Counted from the first letter of the stretch, positions 11,440 to 24,359 are shown. The stretch: DNA of 64,000 nucleotides from Glossina fuscipes (GCF_014805625.2 NW_023998433.1:2776169-2840168); one strand, 5' to 3'. Notes: generated by a model not told the origin, from the letters alone. Program-made: numbers and translations.

Positions 11440-12990
11440 TCGATTCGTATTGCAACCGGAAAAATGTATAGTGCTCGCCCATTCCCCTAGCCGCCCAGTT
11501 TAAGGATTCCTATGAATCTCACCAGCTTCTTTGATACGGAGCACTATGCAGTGTCTCGTGTTATGAAGTGATTGCAAAGCACGCGGTGTGCAATTTTACA
11601 GATAGCCTTGCATTCATATAGGATATGGTGGCAGGAATTGATATGAGAGATACCTACGTTTTTCAAATGAAGCGTAAGAGAATTATGACCCCTGTAGATA
11701 TCGGTGACTAAACGTTGATAGTTTCTTCTTGGTTCTAGTAGCTTTCGTAGTTGTACCGAGAGATATTATAAATCTTCGCGCTTGCACCTGTCTTGCGGTT
11801 TGCTTTAGATGGCAATCCGATTTTTTTTGTTATCGTTAAGATACCGGTCTAATAATGTAGCTTCTTGGCATGCCATATAAACGTTGCGGACCTCTCTTCA
11901 CCCCCCGGGGTCACTTTTGGCTTAGTTGTCAGGTAATGCAAGGACTGCACAGCGTTAGGCGTTATTGTTTGTTTTTTTAGGAATTTCAAAGTGGCTAGGC
12001 TTTCGAGGCGAAACCAAATCAGTTCTCTCCTGCATTGCTTCGTTAGGCGCTCGGAGGCTTATAAAGAGATTGTACAACTTTTTATTTGGAACATAAAGGG
12101 AGTGCATCGCAGTAGTTTGAAGCTACGGGCCACATACACCAATCTCAGTTTCGACCCGCGTTTAAAAGCTTGCTTGTCCCAGCCCAAACTCTTCCATGTA
12201 GTCGCTCTGGACCGATAAGAGAGTATCAACCATGCGATACAGTCGTTCGGTATCTTGACAAACAGTTCGTCCCTGAAGTTCTTGAATAACTTTACCAGGC
12301 CTCTTAAGTTTGCCGGGCTTAGTTTGTCGATGTTCGATAGTGTGAGTGCCCTCAGACAAAATCTCTCTTTCTATGGCTGTAGGTGAACGTGTTCGACTCT
12401 GCAGCGCTTCTAGGGCATTCAAAAGCCACAATCTTGTTAGGCCACAAAGCCAGAGTTGCATAGGTTAGCATGGAAAGTATAATGATGGTATAAGACCAAT
12501 AAATCACATTTTTCCGTATGTGCGTTTACCGCTTTCTTTTATTTTTTTCGAGAGTTCCAAATGACGCTTCCATCGAATTTGATACACAGGTATTTCGCCC
12601 CATTTGAATTGTTGAGTACAACGTCTTTTATACAGATGTTGTTCAATGTTAGTTTTCTTTTTCTAGAGAAGGGAATCAAGATAGTTTTTTGTGAGCTTGT
12701 TGGATGGGCTCATTTAATGTTTGTTTATACCATCCCACCGTGGAAATCGCCACGTCTTCTGGATTATTCAGTGTTTTCAAGCCTAGATCATTTAGTTTTC
12801 GCAGCAGCTGACAATAATCAGCGAGACCAGACAATGACAAGCGAGACAATTATATTCAACTGTGGTCAAATTTTCCATACCTATATTGCCTTTACTTTAA
12901 AAAAAAAATCTAAGAAGATGAAATGGCAATACTTTATAATATTAGATGAGCGCAACCGATTTTTTCTTATTTTTGTATAGGTTCCGTCAC
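11440..12990 (-). mobile_element. R1/Jockey-type non-LTR retrotransposon, pol 3' part, degenerate
   Basis: Read on the minus strand, broken frames show pol in the expected order. First is the C-terminal reverse transcriptase: 'EDVAISTVGWY' near 12760, then 'SRKRKLTLNNICIKDVVLNN', then a KYLG.K.D-like 'KYLCIKFDGSVIWN' near 12560-12595. Next is the RT thumb ('LTYATLALW', about 12450). Last comes an RNase H-side tail with 'RKLLEPRRNYQRLVT' and 'GHNSLTLHLKNVGIS', followed by a Cys/His cluster 'CHHILYECKAIC' (11605-11640). The end near 11440 is close to 'RFIGILKLGG'. No intact RT catalytic YADD box was seen, and the part above about 12830 is interrupted by unrelated AT-rich sequence. Non-autonomous and dead. 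Confidence 0.7.
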
Positions 12991-13240
12991 ATCGCCCATA
13001 GAATATACAAATTTTTATTGCTCTAGTTGTTCGAACAAAAATCACGGCATCCATCTGACAAGCGCCGGCCTAGTTGCAATGCAATATACAAGGAAGACAT
13101 TATCTTCCTTGTTTTCTTTTTTTGAAGTAAATTAAAAAATTTTCAAATTTGAACGTAAATTTATTTTTGCTAAAATCTCTGCATAACTTTTGTTAGTCCG
13201 TTAATCAATCCAACCAAATTTTCGCCCCATACATATATAA

Positions 13241-13885
13241 GAGGTGAGTTCAAAAAACAAACACTTCTTAAATTTCGTTGGCTATGTACATTAAATTTTC
13301 GAGCTTTTTTTTTATTATGTTGAGACATACGTTGCCATTATCAGCGATTATGTATTTTAAATTTATTTTTGGCAGCTGGGTTTGGTGACTTGCTGCTATC
13401 GAAAACAATTGATCAAAGAATCTACATTAAATTTGATGTGACGAATAAAATTAAGTTCTCCAACGAATTAAAAATGTGTACTGTGGCACTTGGCGACTTT
13501 ACTTTGAGCAAAAAAATCATTATAAGTGCTCTTCACAGAAGGCGGAGAAGATGTTAATAACGATACTCGCCCTGAACGACCCAGCGAGTCAACAACCGAT
13601 GAAAATCTTGAAGCAGCGATAAAAATAGTTGTGGGATATCCTCGAATCACTATTAGAGAAGTTGTTGAAGATGTTTGCACATTGGTTGGCTCATGCTAAG
13701 CAAATTTTTCGGATGTTTTGAGCATGAAACGTGTCATACTGAAGTTTTTTTACAAAACTACCAAACTTTGATCAAAAGAATCGTCGCACAAGCATCGCTA
13801 ACGAGCTGTTGCATAACGTCAACGGCGATCTCGATCTGCTCGAAAAGTAACTTGTGACGATATATGGGTATATGGTATCACTTTA
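13241..13885 (+). pseudogene. mariner transposase, N-terminal half, truncated
   Basis: A 'gaggtgagttcaaaaaacaa' start (13241) resembles a mariner terminus. The N-terminus follows in the frame of 13369-13557: 'DQRIYIKFDVTNKIKFSNEL' and 'KMCTVALGDFTLSKK', a helix-turn-helix region. A frame change then leads to 'DTRPERPSESTTDENLEAAI' and 'YPRITIREVVEDV', the mariner linker and second DNA-binding helix. Near 13850-13876 'DDIWVYG' corresponds to the first catalytic block (usually GDETWVYGY), with the E replaced. The remaining catalytic and C-terminal parts are missing, and an opposite-strand mariner begins almost at once. Dead copy. Confidence 0.75.
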
Positions 13886-13979
13886 AATAAATATTTTTCG
13901 AGAAAAATAAAAAGTCATCGTTTTTTGTCAAGTTTATGTGGATAACATGCGCGAACGAATTGATTTGCGAATTGTAGCT

Positions 13980-14470
13980 TGTAATTATATATTGTACTAG
14001 GTGCTTCCATGTATTTCGATCATTTTTTTCACTTGAAAAAGGCATTTGTTGAGAAAAATTGGTACAATATATATTGATCAAAATATTTTCAATCATTTCT
14101 GGCAACATGGCTATACCGTGTCGAAAGAACGATATTGGTTTGGCAGCGATTCAATACTTAACTCATTTTCCCACTTCTTCAGCATTTCGAAATCGCGTGA
14201 AAACTCTTCTTTTTTTGTGCCAAAGTAAGCAATGAAATTGCGATTTTAAAACAGTTCGAAATGATGTCTTTAGTCGATTTTTGCGGTAGCTATTTTTCTT
14301 CCTTTTGGATCCTTTCCATCGCATATAAACGTCTAGAAACAGTTGATTTATTAACTGCTAAGGACTTTGCGAATTCTTTGAAATATTGAGCCAAGTTTTT
14401 ATCCAATAAACCTTGCAATTCATGGTCTTCGAGTTTTTTTGATCATCCAACCGTTGTATACATTGAGATT
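13980..14470 (-). pseudogene. mariner transposase, internally deleted, opposite orientation
   Basis: On the minus strand the N-terminus reads 'LEDHELQGLLDKN' (about 14430-14390), then 'KSLAVNKSTVSRRLYAME' and 'IQKEEK', the classical second helix-turn-helix ('VS.RL.AMGKIQK') of mariner. Soon after, the frame passes to C-terminal sequence 'DFEMLKKWENEL' and 'NQYRSFDTV' (about 14185-14125), skipping the catalytic core. The stretch 14104-14010 closely resembles the 3' end of the mariner at 62600-63110, so both are one lineage. It differs from the plus-strand neighbour at 13241-13885. This looks like an internally deleted, MITE-like derivative. Confidence 0.7.
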
Positions 14471-17400
14471 TCGCATTACTTTATATTTTGTCGCTGACCA
14501 AGATACATGTAAGCAGCTATTATATGTATATGTGACCATAATTTCCTTCTAGCTTCGTGTTGCATATATAATCATAAGGTAGCACTTTTTAAGCCTGCGT
14601 CTAAAAGTAATGAATAAAATTATGGCATCTGCGAGGATGGGCAAAAACGCATTTTTAAATTATGCGAATTGTTTTCATACGGATTTTCCCTTTTAACTTA
14701 TTGTAGCAATATCCATTAAATAGTGTATTCATTTTTTATTTCTCTCATTGCTTAAACTAAAAAAAACAATAATAAAAACTGAGAGCATTAACTATAAACT
14801 ATTTCAGTGAAGAGAACGTAACACACTTTTCAAAATATTTTTAAGAGCTCTTTACCAACCTTAAAAAAGTTAACAAATTTTTCATTTTTTCTTTTTTTTT
14901 AATATTTATGGTCAGTTTGCTGCTGTAGGAGATTTCTAAAGTAATACCTGGCATCTGAAATGCATTATATGTTAAAATGAATAACTAAAAAGAGAAGGAG
15001 GAATAGAAAGACAACATAACAGTTTTTTGTTAAAATGTTTAAGAACGTTTCCATGGATAAGTGATTCGCTGGCAATCGTCATTAAAAAAATAAATAAATA
15101 AATCAGTAATAATAATAAAATATACAAATGCTTGAGATGAATAATGAAACATTTCAATATCTAGTTAATAAGTTATTAAGATTATAATTACAATTTATGT
15201 TTCAAAAATTAAGTTCGACGTACGTAAATGAAACAAACCAAGTACTTTATTATGTCGAAATGCATTGCGCGCTCGATTTCCTTATAAAAACCAAATAGAC
15301 AAACTATAAGCGTTTTTAGACGAAGCTTGCGAAGCCAGATTGAGAAAACAGGTTTTATTTCTAGTTGATATGCATTTGAAATAATATCACCTAAGTGGAT
15401 CGGCAAATATGAAAAAAGAAAACTTATAATCCGTCATTTCCTTGCAAATAGACTATGTTTGAAGCAATATCCTTTATGTCAGCGATTAAAAGATTTTGTG
15501 ATTTCTCTATTTGATTGCAGGCGAATTTCTTGAATATAATAGTTATATTTCACACTACTTGCGATTCATGCTACATAATATTGATGCGGATATATGTGGA
15601 ACACTTGCCACGGCTTAATGTTGTGTCATCTTTTATTATGCGGGTAGATGCAATTTCAACCGATCTAAATTTGTCAGTCGGACCACAATTTTCCACATAT
15701 ATTTTCAAAATATGGTACACTTGCTTATTTTGGTCCAGTACAGAACGCTGCCGAAAATGAATCGAATTAAACAATTTTTACCACTACCACTAACAACGCC
15801 GTATTTTGAAAAAATCGCTGCAACAAAAAAAAAATTTACAAAATTTCTCATTGCTGAATAATAGCAATTCGGCCTTCTAATTTGAAGCGAAAAGTTTGGA
15901 TTGGACGGGCCAACTTTTCGAACTCCTTAGAACTAAACTGATTCTTTAAAAAAATAAACCTTTAAGGCAAATAAGGCAAAGGATTTATGACCATAATTGT
16001 TCCTTAGTAGTAGTTTCGTATCAAAATTAACAGTGCCAAATTTAGACCACATAAATCTTTTTATCTTATCTAATATGAATGAAACCAATGAAGAACAGGT
16101 GCTACCATTTCAAACAAGAAACTTTTTTGTATATCGCGTTCAGTTCGTGGATATTTCTTTTTACTTTTACTGCTCCAAAAATTTTGCGAAAAGCTTTCCA
16201 AAATACTATAGTTCAATGGTCCAAAGAGTACTGAAGCTCCCAAACAAATGGCTGATAGATCAATAAGGGACAATTTTGACTGATTTTTCCTAAAAATATC
16301 GCTCCCGAATAGTGTCCCTGACGCTGCTCAAGAGCAACTACCGACACGCCAATCTTTTTGGCGAATAGTAAGTAGCCCTCGATAGCAGTCGGCCCAGCCA
16401 GAGAAGAAAATTTTCATACAGGTTTTTTGGATTCCAGCGCTCTTCTATGAAAATGTTCCCGTTATTAGGAACCTCTTCATACCACAAGAAAGAATGGCTT
16501 TTGCGGTATACGACTCGTACAGTCCACAGCTGCTTATGTTCGGATTCACGAATCCAATTCGCTAATTCACTAATTTTGATGACGTTGAAATCTCGACATA
16601 TATGTAATACGATTCTGTGTGTATGTTCGCAAAATCGACTTTTTGCAATTTTTTTTTAAATAACCCTCTATAAAATAAAAAATTCACAAGAGAATATTAT
16701 CTCTTAAATGATTGGTGAGTTACGTTGTATCAAATGCATCTATAGCTTTTTCACGACAGCGCAATTACTGTTAGCTATGTTCGCTTGAGAGACTGATGAA
16801 TAAACATCTAAGGATCATAAGTGAAGCTTACTTTATTAATTCTTCTAGCATGTCTATCAGGACTCTACTTCCTTTGTCATTAATCTACGGCCATAATTCG
16901 ATTAAAAAATCATAAACAAAAACCCTATGTTTCATAATAAAAAACCAAAATTAATGTTTTTGGTTTTATCTGCGTCAAAATTTACAGAAAAAAGACAAAT
17001 GACAGAAAGTGTCAGGAGTTGATTCCATTGTTCGCTAAAAACTACTTCTCAACTTAGTGAAACTAAAAAAAAAAAAGGAAAATTGAAAAGTTTAAAATTT
17101 TATTATAGAAATTAAACTAAATGGCCTTTCATACCTATAAAAATGATCATAATTATGTATTAACTGAATGTATTGGAATGGTCGCCTTCCTTTGGAGATT
17201 ATTTAGTTACCTTATTTCATTTTCAAATCTGATCTGCAAGGATTATCCGGCGCATACTCATTTTTGATGTTATAAGTGAACGCGTGTAAGAATATTAATC
17301 GCAATAAAATTTAAGACCCTTTGCTCTCTATTGATAAGTGAAGCAATATCAGCAAAACTTTTAAAGTTTGTAAAAAAATATTTTTATTTCTGCCTATCTT

Positions 17401-17845
17401 AGAGATATCAATAATTATTAGCTGGAAGCAAAAAAGTAAAAATATTGTACTAACACCAACAGCTGTTCGTTGGTTTACAGCAAGAAGAACAAATAAATGA
17501 ACGACGCCTATAATCTCTATTTAGAAAATCAACAAGAAAACAATAACAGCTTATATGTATATATATATATATATATATGTATGTAAATGTTGAAAAGATG
17601 ACTCTTACTGTAAGTGTTGTTATTATTAGTACACGATTGCGTATGCCATAAGGTATATTAACTTTGTCGAAGATGTTTGAATTGATTTCAATGGTCACGT
17701 TTATTTACCTAAACAATTAGTTGATCAAGCGTTTGCATACTTCGGTAAATAATCCCAATTATTGCTGGACCAAAGTCAGAATGAATTATTGTTTATAGCG
17801 TAATATTGTAAAGCGGAAAGTTTAGTATTGAAGACAAAGAGTTTC
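14471..17845. other. Interval without an assignable gene
   Basis: It is mostly AT-rich with small ORFs. Section 15840-16660 looks somewhat coding-like on the minus strand: a frame at about 16560-16350 includes 'NWIRESEHKQLWTVRVVYRK' and 'NNGNIFIEERWNPKNLYENF', and another spans 16273-16070. I could not match either to a family. A (TA)n run sits at 17555-17580. Nothing else is supported. Confidence 0.45.
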
Positions 17846-17847
17846 CA

Positions 17848-18180
17848 CTATATTCTTAAAAATTTGATGATGGAATATCGTAAATAACTTTGAATAAAGG
17901 AAGGTCCATATGGAAATCCCAAGGTAATAAAGGAACGGAGATTATTCAAAAACAACTTAATGTCAGTTTTGGGTTGTGACGAATCACCTACCCCTGAAGA
18001 ATTGACCGGTGAAGTAGCTGAAGCTGACCAAGAACTGGATATAGGGCGTTCATAATTTTCTTCAATAAATTTACAGTGCGAAATCTCCCGGTTGAGGGCA
18101 CGTTTAAGACCCTTAAATATTATATCCTGCTTCAACCAATATTTGTTCGATTTGGCCGTGAAAATTTCTGCGTGTATTCT
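17848..18180 (-). other. Unassigned protein-like open frame
   Basis: The minus-strand frame is open through about 110 codons, from the edge of an ATTT microsatellite down to a stop at 17848. It reads 'AEIFTAKSNKYWLKQDIIFK', then 'GLKRALNREISHCKFIEENY', a serine-rich 'SSSWSASATSPVNSSG' linker and a tail 'LRSFITLGFPYGPSFIQSYL'. Its composition (many G, A, S, E codons) is more protein-like than neighbouring chance frames. An ATG exists at codon 14 of this reading, giving 95 residues. I do not recognise the family. It may be an exon, a processed fragment or transposon gag; no splice sites were settled. Confidence 0.3.
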
Positions 18181-18204
18181 ATGGATGATCTTATAATATA
18201 TGTA

Positions 18205-18243
18205 TATTTATTTATTTATTTATTTAATTATTTATTTATTTTT
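18205..18243 (+). repeat. (ATTT)n microsatellite
   Basis: About nine TTTA/ATTT units, with one interruption (ttaattattta). Confidence 0.8.
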
Positions 18244-20329
18244 ATTCTACTTATACTAGAAACTCAACTAAACAAATAACAGTCGAGTTCAATTGGCTCT
18301 TAATGCAAAACTTATATTAATTAATAATAAAATTTTGTATAAGTATAATAAAACAAATGAGAAGAAAAAAAAAAGAAAAAAAAGCATGTACACTATCAGC
18401 ATAGAGCCACACTTACAACCGGTACAGGACCAAATTGCAAATGAACCTTTAAGCCATCGCAAACATGCATAAGCCTGGCAACCGATAATAATTAACAATA
18501 ATTCATTTTCGAATCGTAACGACTTTTTAAGGTTGAAAGCTAGTTTAAGTACGACATAGGTAAATCACGCGTATTAAGCAATGTTGCTTTAATGGACTTT
18601 AAAGAGTCCGATAACAAGAATAAGTGGTAGACGTCATTAAGGTTCTTGCAAACGACTCTGAGCGGATTAAACAGCTCATAATTAAATTTACACTGACTAA
18701 GCTTTACGCAAAAAAATTACTAAAAGTAGTTCTCTAGTGGAGATCAGGCAATGCCTTTCAGTTCTTAAATAACATTAAAAGAGGAGCGGATCTTTTGCCA
18801 CGTCGTGACTCGAAAAAAGCAATAAAAAAAAATTGTTGCTAAACAATGGGAGGTTTTGGACAATATAAGCCTTGGAATTTTCATTCTTGAACTGGAAAGA
18901 AATCATAGAGAGCAATTCAAACCTTTAAGCTTTGCTTGGTAGATCCCTTGTAAGATTTCTATAAACATATACAAATATTATTGTTTTGGAAAAAGTAGAT
19001 AAAAAGCTGTAATATTCACATGTAAGCGCAAAAACTCTGAAGGGTTTAAGATTTGTTGGAGTCCTCTCAGTTATAAAAATTGAACTAAATACCGAAATTA
19101 GGTATAAAGTGTTGTGGCGAAAAAAAAGAGTTTTGATAAAATGATTTCGCCGATTTTCCAAGAAACCAAGTTCTAAAAAAAATGGTAAAACGAAATAAAC
19201 ATTTATTGGGCTTTACCTATCGACACAGTTGGCGAATGGCGAAAAAGTTAACTACAATTCACCGAATGTTTCAGAGGTAAAAAGCCCGTAAATGTCATGA
19301 TGAAGTTAGGTAATGGTAACTTGCTTATAAGAGTATATATACGCCAAGTATATGCAAAAATCGAATCAATTAAGTCAAGAGAGTTGAATCCTAACAGTCG
19401 AGCTGACTTAAACCATTCGATTGGAAATAACATCTCATAAGAATTGCAAATAAAACCTATGTTAACCTACAAAATCACCGAAACGCGTGAAAATTACAAT
19501 AGGACAGTTCACGTTACTGTGGTAGAGGCTTAGCTGATTATTTCATATCACATTTGAAAATGCATATTGTCCATTTAAAGCAACCCGTAACACACAGTAG
19601 AGTTAACTATACACCGGATATAATTTTTAAAATTCATGCAAAATATTTCCTCCGATCGAGATGAAGGATCAGCTGATACACGCATTTGCCGTACGCAAAA
19701 CTTTTACCTAAAAATTGTATAATAACCGATTTTAATTGAAAACTTGGTGTAAATTATCTCCAGGATTATATGAAAAAACAGTGTAAAAATGATCTCGATC
19801 ACTCGGCTGAGATGCCCACAATAGTCACATAATACTGACATTGCAATAAAACCGTATTGTAAATTCAATTACACTGACCAGTATGAGGGAGTTGCTCTAG
19901 CACGAGCATGATTTTCTTACTTGCCTTATTTGTCTGCTTATTTAACCATGTCGGATAACTCGTATGCTGAACAGATATTAATACAGGGTTAGCGTGTGCA
20001 CTAATCAATTGTTTGGCTAGGTTGGGCATTATACATCTATAATTTAAATCTCTGTAAAATACTGCACCATACAAGGGGTAGGTACTTCGGTGTAAGATGA
20101 AATTAGAGATGAGTTTAAAAGAGATATTCTTTCGTCTTGATGCTAAGCTCAATAGTTTCTAATTTCGTTGCGCAGTCCTTTAGTACATAAAATTAATGTA
20201 TTATAACTTAAATATATAAAACTATACGCAATTTTTAACAAACTACACCAATTGTGGTACAAGCTATATTAAATATGTGCGGATAAATGGGCAAGGCGTC
20301 GAATCGTTCTTTATTATAGCAATCGTTTT
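18244..20329. other. Interval without an assignable gene
   Basis: On the minus strand, 18700-18500 reads 'NPLRVVCKNLNDVYHLFLLS' then 'DSLKSIKATLLNTRDLPMSY', which faintly resembles retroelement gag of the Pao/BEL type; this is a weak impression. The minus frame 20152-19865 is open for 95 codons without a recognised motif. The rest is AT-rich, with possible family A scraps at 19500-19760. Confidence 0.4.
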
Positions 20330-22130
20330 AGAAACATGTTCTGAGTTGACATCAGCATATATGGTTGTCTGTCCGTCGGTATTTCTGATGTCGGTCCGTG
20401 TATTTTTGTGTTCAACTTGAAGAACTGAAATTTTTTGAATTCAATAAACTGGCATGCTTTATCCCAAGGAATAAAATTGTTGAAAACACATTGAATCAGA
20501 TCATTGTTACCATCACTTTTCATGAAAAACTTCATTTTGAAAATATCGCTATATATAAACATATTTTCTCTTTATAGCCTACATCAATTGTGGTACAGGA
20601 TATATTAAGATGTAACGTCCAGAAGGGATGAAGAAAATTACTCTGACCGTCTGCCCGTCTAGTTTCTGTGCATATATTTTTGTGTTCAAGCCACAGGTCG
20701 TAATTTTTGAGATATTTTGATGATATTTGGCACGCTTACAGGCTGTAAACCTAATACTAACGCTATCGAAAAAGATTCAGATCAGTCCACCTTTGGAAAA
20801 AAGCCATTATAAAAACGAAAAAATCAGTAATTTTCAAAATTTTTCGACAAGTCTCTGACTATTCTAAATTCATGTGAAAAATTTGGTTCGTCTGTATCAA
20901 TGTTTTAAACTCCCGTTCATATAAGCGTTCTACGAAAACTGATTCTTTATAACTCAAAAAGGTATAATTTTTAATTATTTAAATTGACATAGAAATCAAT
21001 CTTACGTAATTTGGACTCCGTAGGTCTATTTTTAGGATACCATCGCATATAAGCATTCTGTGAAAAGTTAAAATCTTATAAGCCAGAAAGGCTCAACTGT
21101 TAAAGTTTTATGATGATGAATAAGTGGTTCATTTGACAAAAAAATTAAACGGATCAAATTTAACCCTGTGGGTTTATTTCTTCCATTCCACTTCATATAA
21201 AATTTCTCTTGAATAGTAAGCCCATCAGCAAAAGATCTAACTTTTAATATTTTATGATGAAAATTGTACAGCAACTTAACAAAAAAAGTAAAGGAATAGT
21301 AAGGAATACATAGGTCTATTTTTAAGACCTTAACATATATAGGGGTGATAATGAAAAGCGAGTCCTTGTATACAGACAATGTCTAATTTCTGGTTTTTTA
21401 TGACGAAAACTAGAAAATACTGGATCATGCCGTGTGATGTTTCGGGTACCTTCCAATGAGTGGGCTTTCATGAAAAATATGCCTCTGCATGAAAACAATG
21501 TGTAGTTTTTGCTGTATAATTATGAAAACGAGTCAACAACTGTACTAGGCGACGTGTTGTATGATCAGCCTTACCCTACTATAATGTTCTTACTTGTTTT
21601 AATATTAATCGATCAAATCGGTGGTATTTCAGCGCCCCAACTGACGTGAATGAGATGACACAATCTCTTAGACCTTCCCTCTGTTACCATGTTTGCGAAA
21701 ACAACATATGGCAATAGGATACAATTACTTAAATTTTATGATGAAAAGGCGTCAAGAATAGTAATTTGATATGTAAATGTACTGACCTAAGTTTAGACCA
21801 CATAGTTCTAGACTTCCGACCCCTATTCACATAAGAGTCTTCATGGGAACTAAGCGTTTATATAAGAAAATTAAACGTAGAACGATAGATTTTGACTAAA
21901 CGGGAATTCCGTTACGGTCTACTCCCAATGTGAGCATTCTTATGGAAATGGGAAAAAGAAAGGCAACGTGATGTAACTTTTGATGTTTTATGACGAAAAT
22001 AATTTAAGAGGTATATCAATTGATGAAAGCTTTTCTTTTCTTTGCCAATGAAAATCTTTACGTAGCCAAGAAGAGTTTAATCTTTCGAGTAAAATCACCA
22101 TTGAAAACTGCAATTAAGGACCATTTCGCC
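20330..22130. repeat. Repeat family A, long composite copy
   Basis: This stretch shows several internal echoes of the same words: 'gtaggtctatttttagga' near 21020, 'taggtctatttttaagacc' near 21310, and recurring 'tttatgatgaaaa' and 'cacataagagtcttcatggg' type phrases. The phrase 'gtaggtctatttttgaatag' also occurs at 45246, and 'gagatattttgatgatattt' type phrases recur near 49060. A GACAG-type primer-like patch lies at 20370 and 20645. ORFs at 20314-20562 and 21068-21379 are frames in the repeat and not genes. Confidence 0.5.
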
Positions 22131-24355
22131 TCAAATTTCAGGAAGTGTACATATTTTTCTTAAATAAAACACGTGAAAATGTTTAATTAAAATTTTATAC
22201 TAATTTTATATACCAACATTTTTGAAAAATATACTAAGACTTTTTTCTCTAAGACTACGGTCAACGAAATTCGCTTTTAACTTAAAATCTTAAGTTTTTG
22301 TTTATTAATAACACAAAGTGATAAGAAGCCGTAATAGTTGTAGTATCGAATGAACGTATCAATGTTAAGGAAATGCAATAACATAAATGAAGGCTGTTCA
22401 TATAATAAAGTAACAAATCGATAATAACCAAAATTGTTAAAGGAAAACAATATATATCAACATCCCCATACGATGACGACGTAGTAGGAAGTACACACGC
22501 ATTTATTATATATATATTATATTCTAACTCCTTCTCTTTTCTTTGACGTGCATATACGTAACATGCATACGCGAGTATATATGTTTATCTATACGTCTGT
22601 AAGTATAAGTATATGTAGAATAAGAGGGAAGAAGATAGCTTGTGAGAAAGGAAAGAGACCAGTTTTAGGCGTTCACGCTTATGAATTTATCTTCGAATTT
22701 TTTTACGTAGTAGATTTTATAATCTACTGCAAAAATGGCTGGCCGGCCGATGATCGGTTAATATAGTAATTATAATCAGCCCCAACAATATCAAAATGTG
22801 AAAAGGTAAACAAACATAGAATTCACTTGCATATATAAATAATATTGTTATATACAAGCAAAATATGCAGACTCCCCAATGGAAGCGTAAAGCAACAATA
22901 AAACGATAAGAGATACTTGCGCGCTATTCAGTTATTTGAAATTTTATTCTAAATAGAAATTTTCAAAGTTGACATCAATTGAGTCAATGCTGAAAAGGGA
23001 AACATATAAGAAAAACCAATTCATCAGTCATTGTTATGAGATAAATTTGTTTTTGATTTCTTTTTCTCAAACACATTTTAATTAATTCGAATAATTAAAA
23101 ATAAAGATAAGTTTTCAAGAAACAAATGTGCATTGAAATTATCTTAATCTCTTTTGATGTGTGGGCAGCGCGGGTTATCAGTGAGCTTGTATTATTATGT
23201 ATTTAAATATAAGGGTTGGCGGGAAAGTTAAGTCGTCAACCAAACACACAATACTTATACAAACTAATCTGATGAATAACAAAAACTTGTGTTAATAAAC
23301 TCATTCAAATCCCACATTAATTGAATAATTCATAATACTAATGATCATTACGCGGTTGTACTTATCTCCATCCACAAATTATGGAGGAATAATATTATCC
23401 TCGTTATTTGTTTTGTCTTAATCAGAAATAAACATATGTGACTTGACGAAAAAGTTCTCCTTTTAACTAACGCAAGACTCTGATATGTATTATATAAGCG
23501 TTCGCAAGCATACACTTGCTGGAAAAACTGACAAAATCCAAGAAAACTTAAAATGTTTAAATATCTAAAATCAATTACTTGGATTTCATAAGTAAGTTTT
23601 ATTTATTTCGATTGTTATTTCCTTGAGCCTTGAGTTCGGCTTTTTTTGCTGATAAAAATATTCTATTTACACTAATTTACATGTACATAATTAGAAAATT
23701 GAACTATTGCATGATCGAAAAACAAAAAGTCTAAAAATTATTTTAAAAACAAATAAAAACATTATAGTGGGCCACGACCCGCCATTAAACACCTCACGCC
23801 AGTTCACTTTATATAACGTGATCATATAACGACCTTTTTGGAATAAGGCGTTACACAAATAGCGATCGAAAAGGCGATCCGATCCGATCAGCAAAATGTG
23901 TTAAAAATCGTGAACTGCAGATTGAACATAAGAATAAAACACGAACAGACGGATAGGCAAACAAACAAGATTGAAATATATAGTAAAAGAACGATCTATT
24001 TCAAGACTACTTGGGTGCGGCTTACCTCCGCCCAAACTTAATATATATTTTTATACCACAACCGGCTTAAGCTATAAAAAGGTGTTATGTAAACATTTTG
24101 CGGCCAAGAATAAAACATGTATTTTGTTGAAAAGCGTACTGTGTTTGTGTATCTACCGCTTTAGGTATATATGATTACAAAATTTTGATTTTATACTGTA
24201 AAAGCAATCGTGTAAAAACTTAGCCTACAAAATAAAGTTATCACATGTTCAACTACGTAATGAGGTGTACATTGTGTACAATTAATGAATATTTTATATA
24301 TCACATTGCTCAACAAGTCTCTTGTCTAATTTGCCCATTCTTTGCAATTTCGTCA
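22131..24355. other. AT-rich interval without a recognisable gene
   Basis: No protein motif was found. The frame at 22548-22766 has no recognisable feature. A family A fragment (23940-24050) is listed separately. Confidence 0.5.
23930..24060 (+). repeat. Repeat family A, terminal fragment
   Basis: It has 'gaacagacggataggcaaac', then 'gatctatttcaagactactt', then 'gggtgcggc' and 'cccaaacttaatatat', matching the module order at 65-202. Confidence 0.55.
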
Positions 24356-24359
24356 TTCA

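Noticed and set aside
12561..12980. Plus-strand 139-codon ORF, the longest single ORF outside the MADF gene and the 52 kb RT frame
   Set aside because: It is antisense to the minus-strand non-LTR RT remnant, whose motifs (EDVAISTVGWY, SRKRKLTLNN) are recognisable; the plus product shows no motif.
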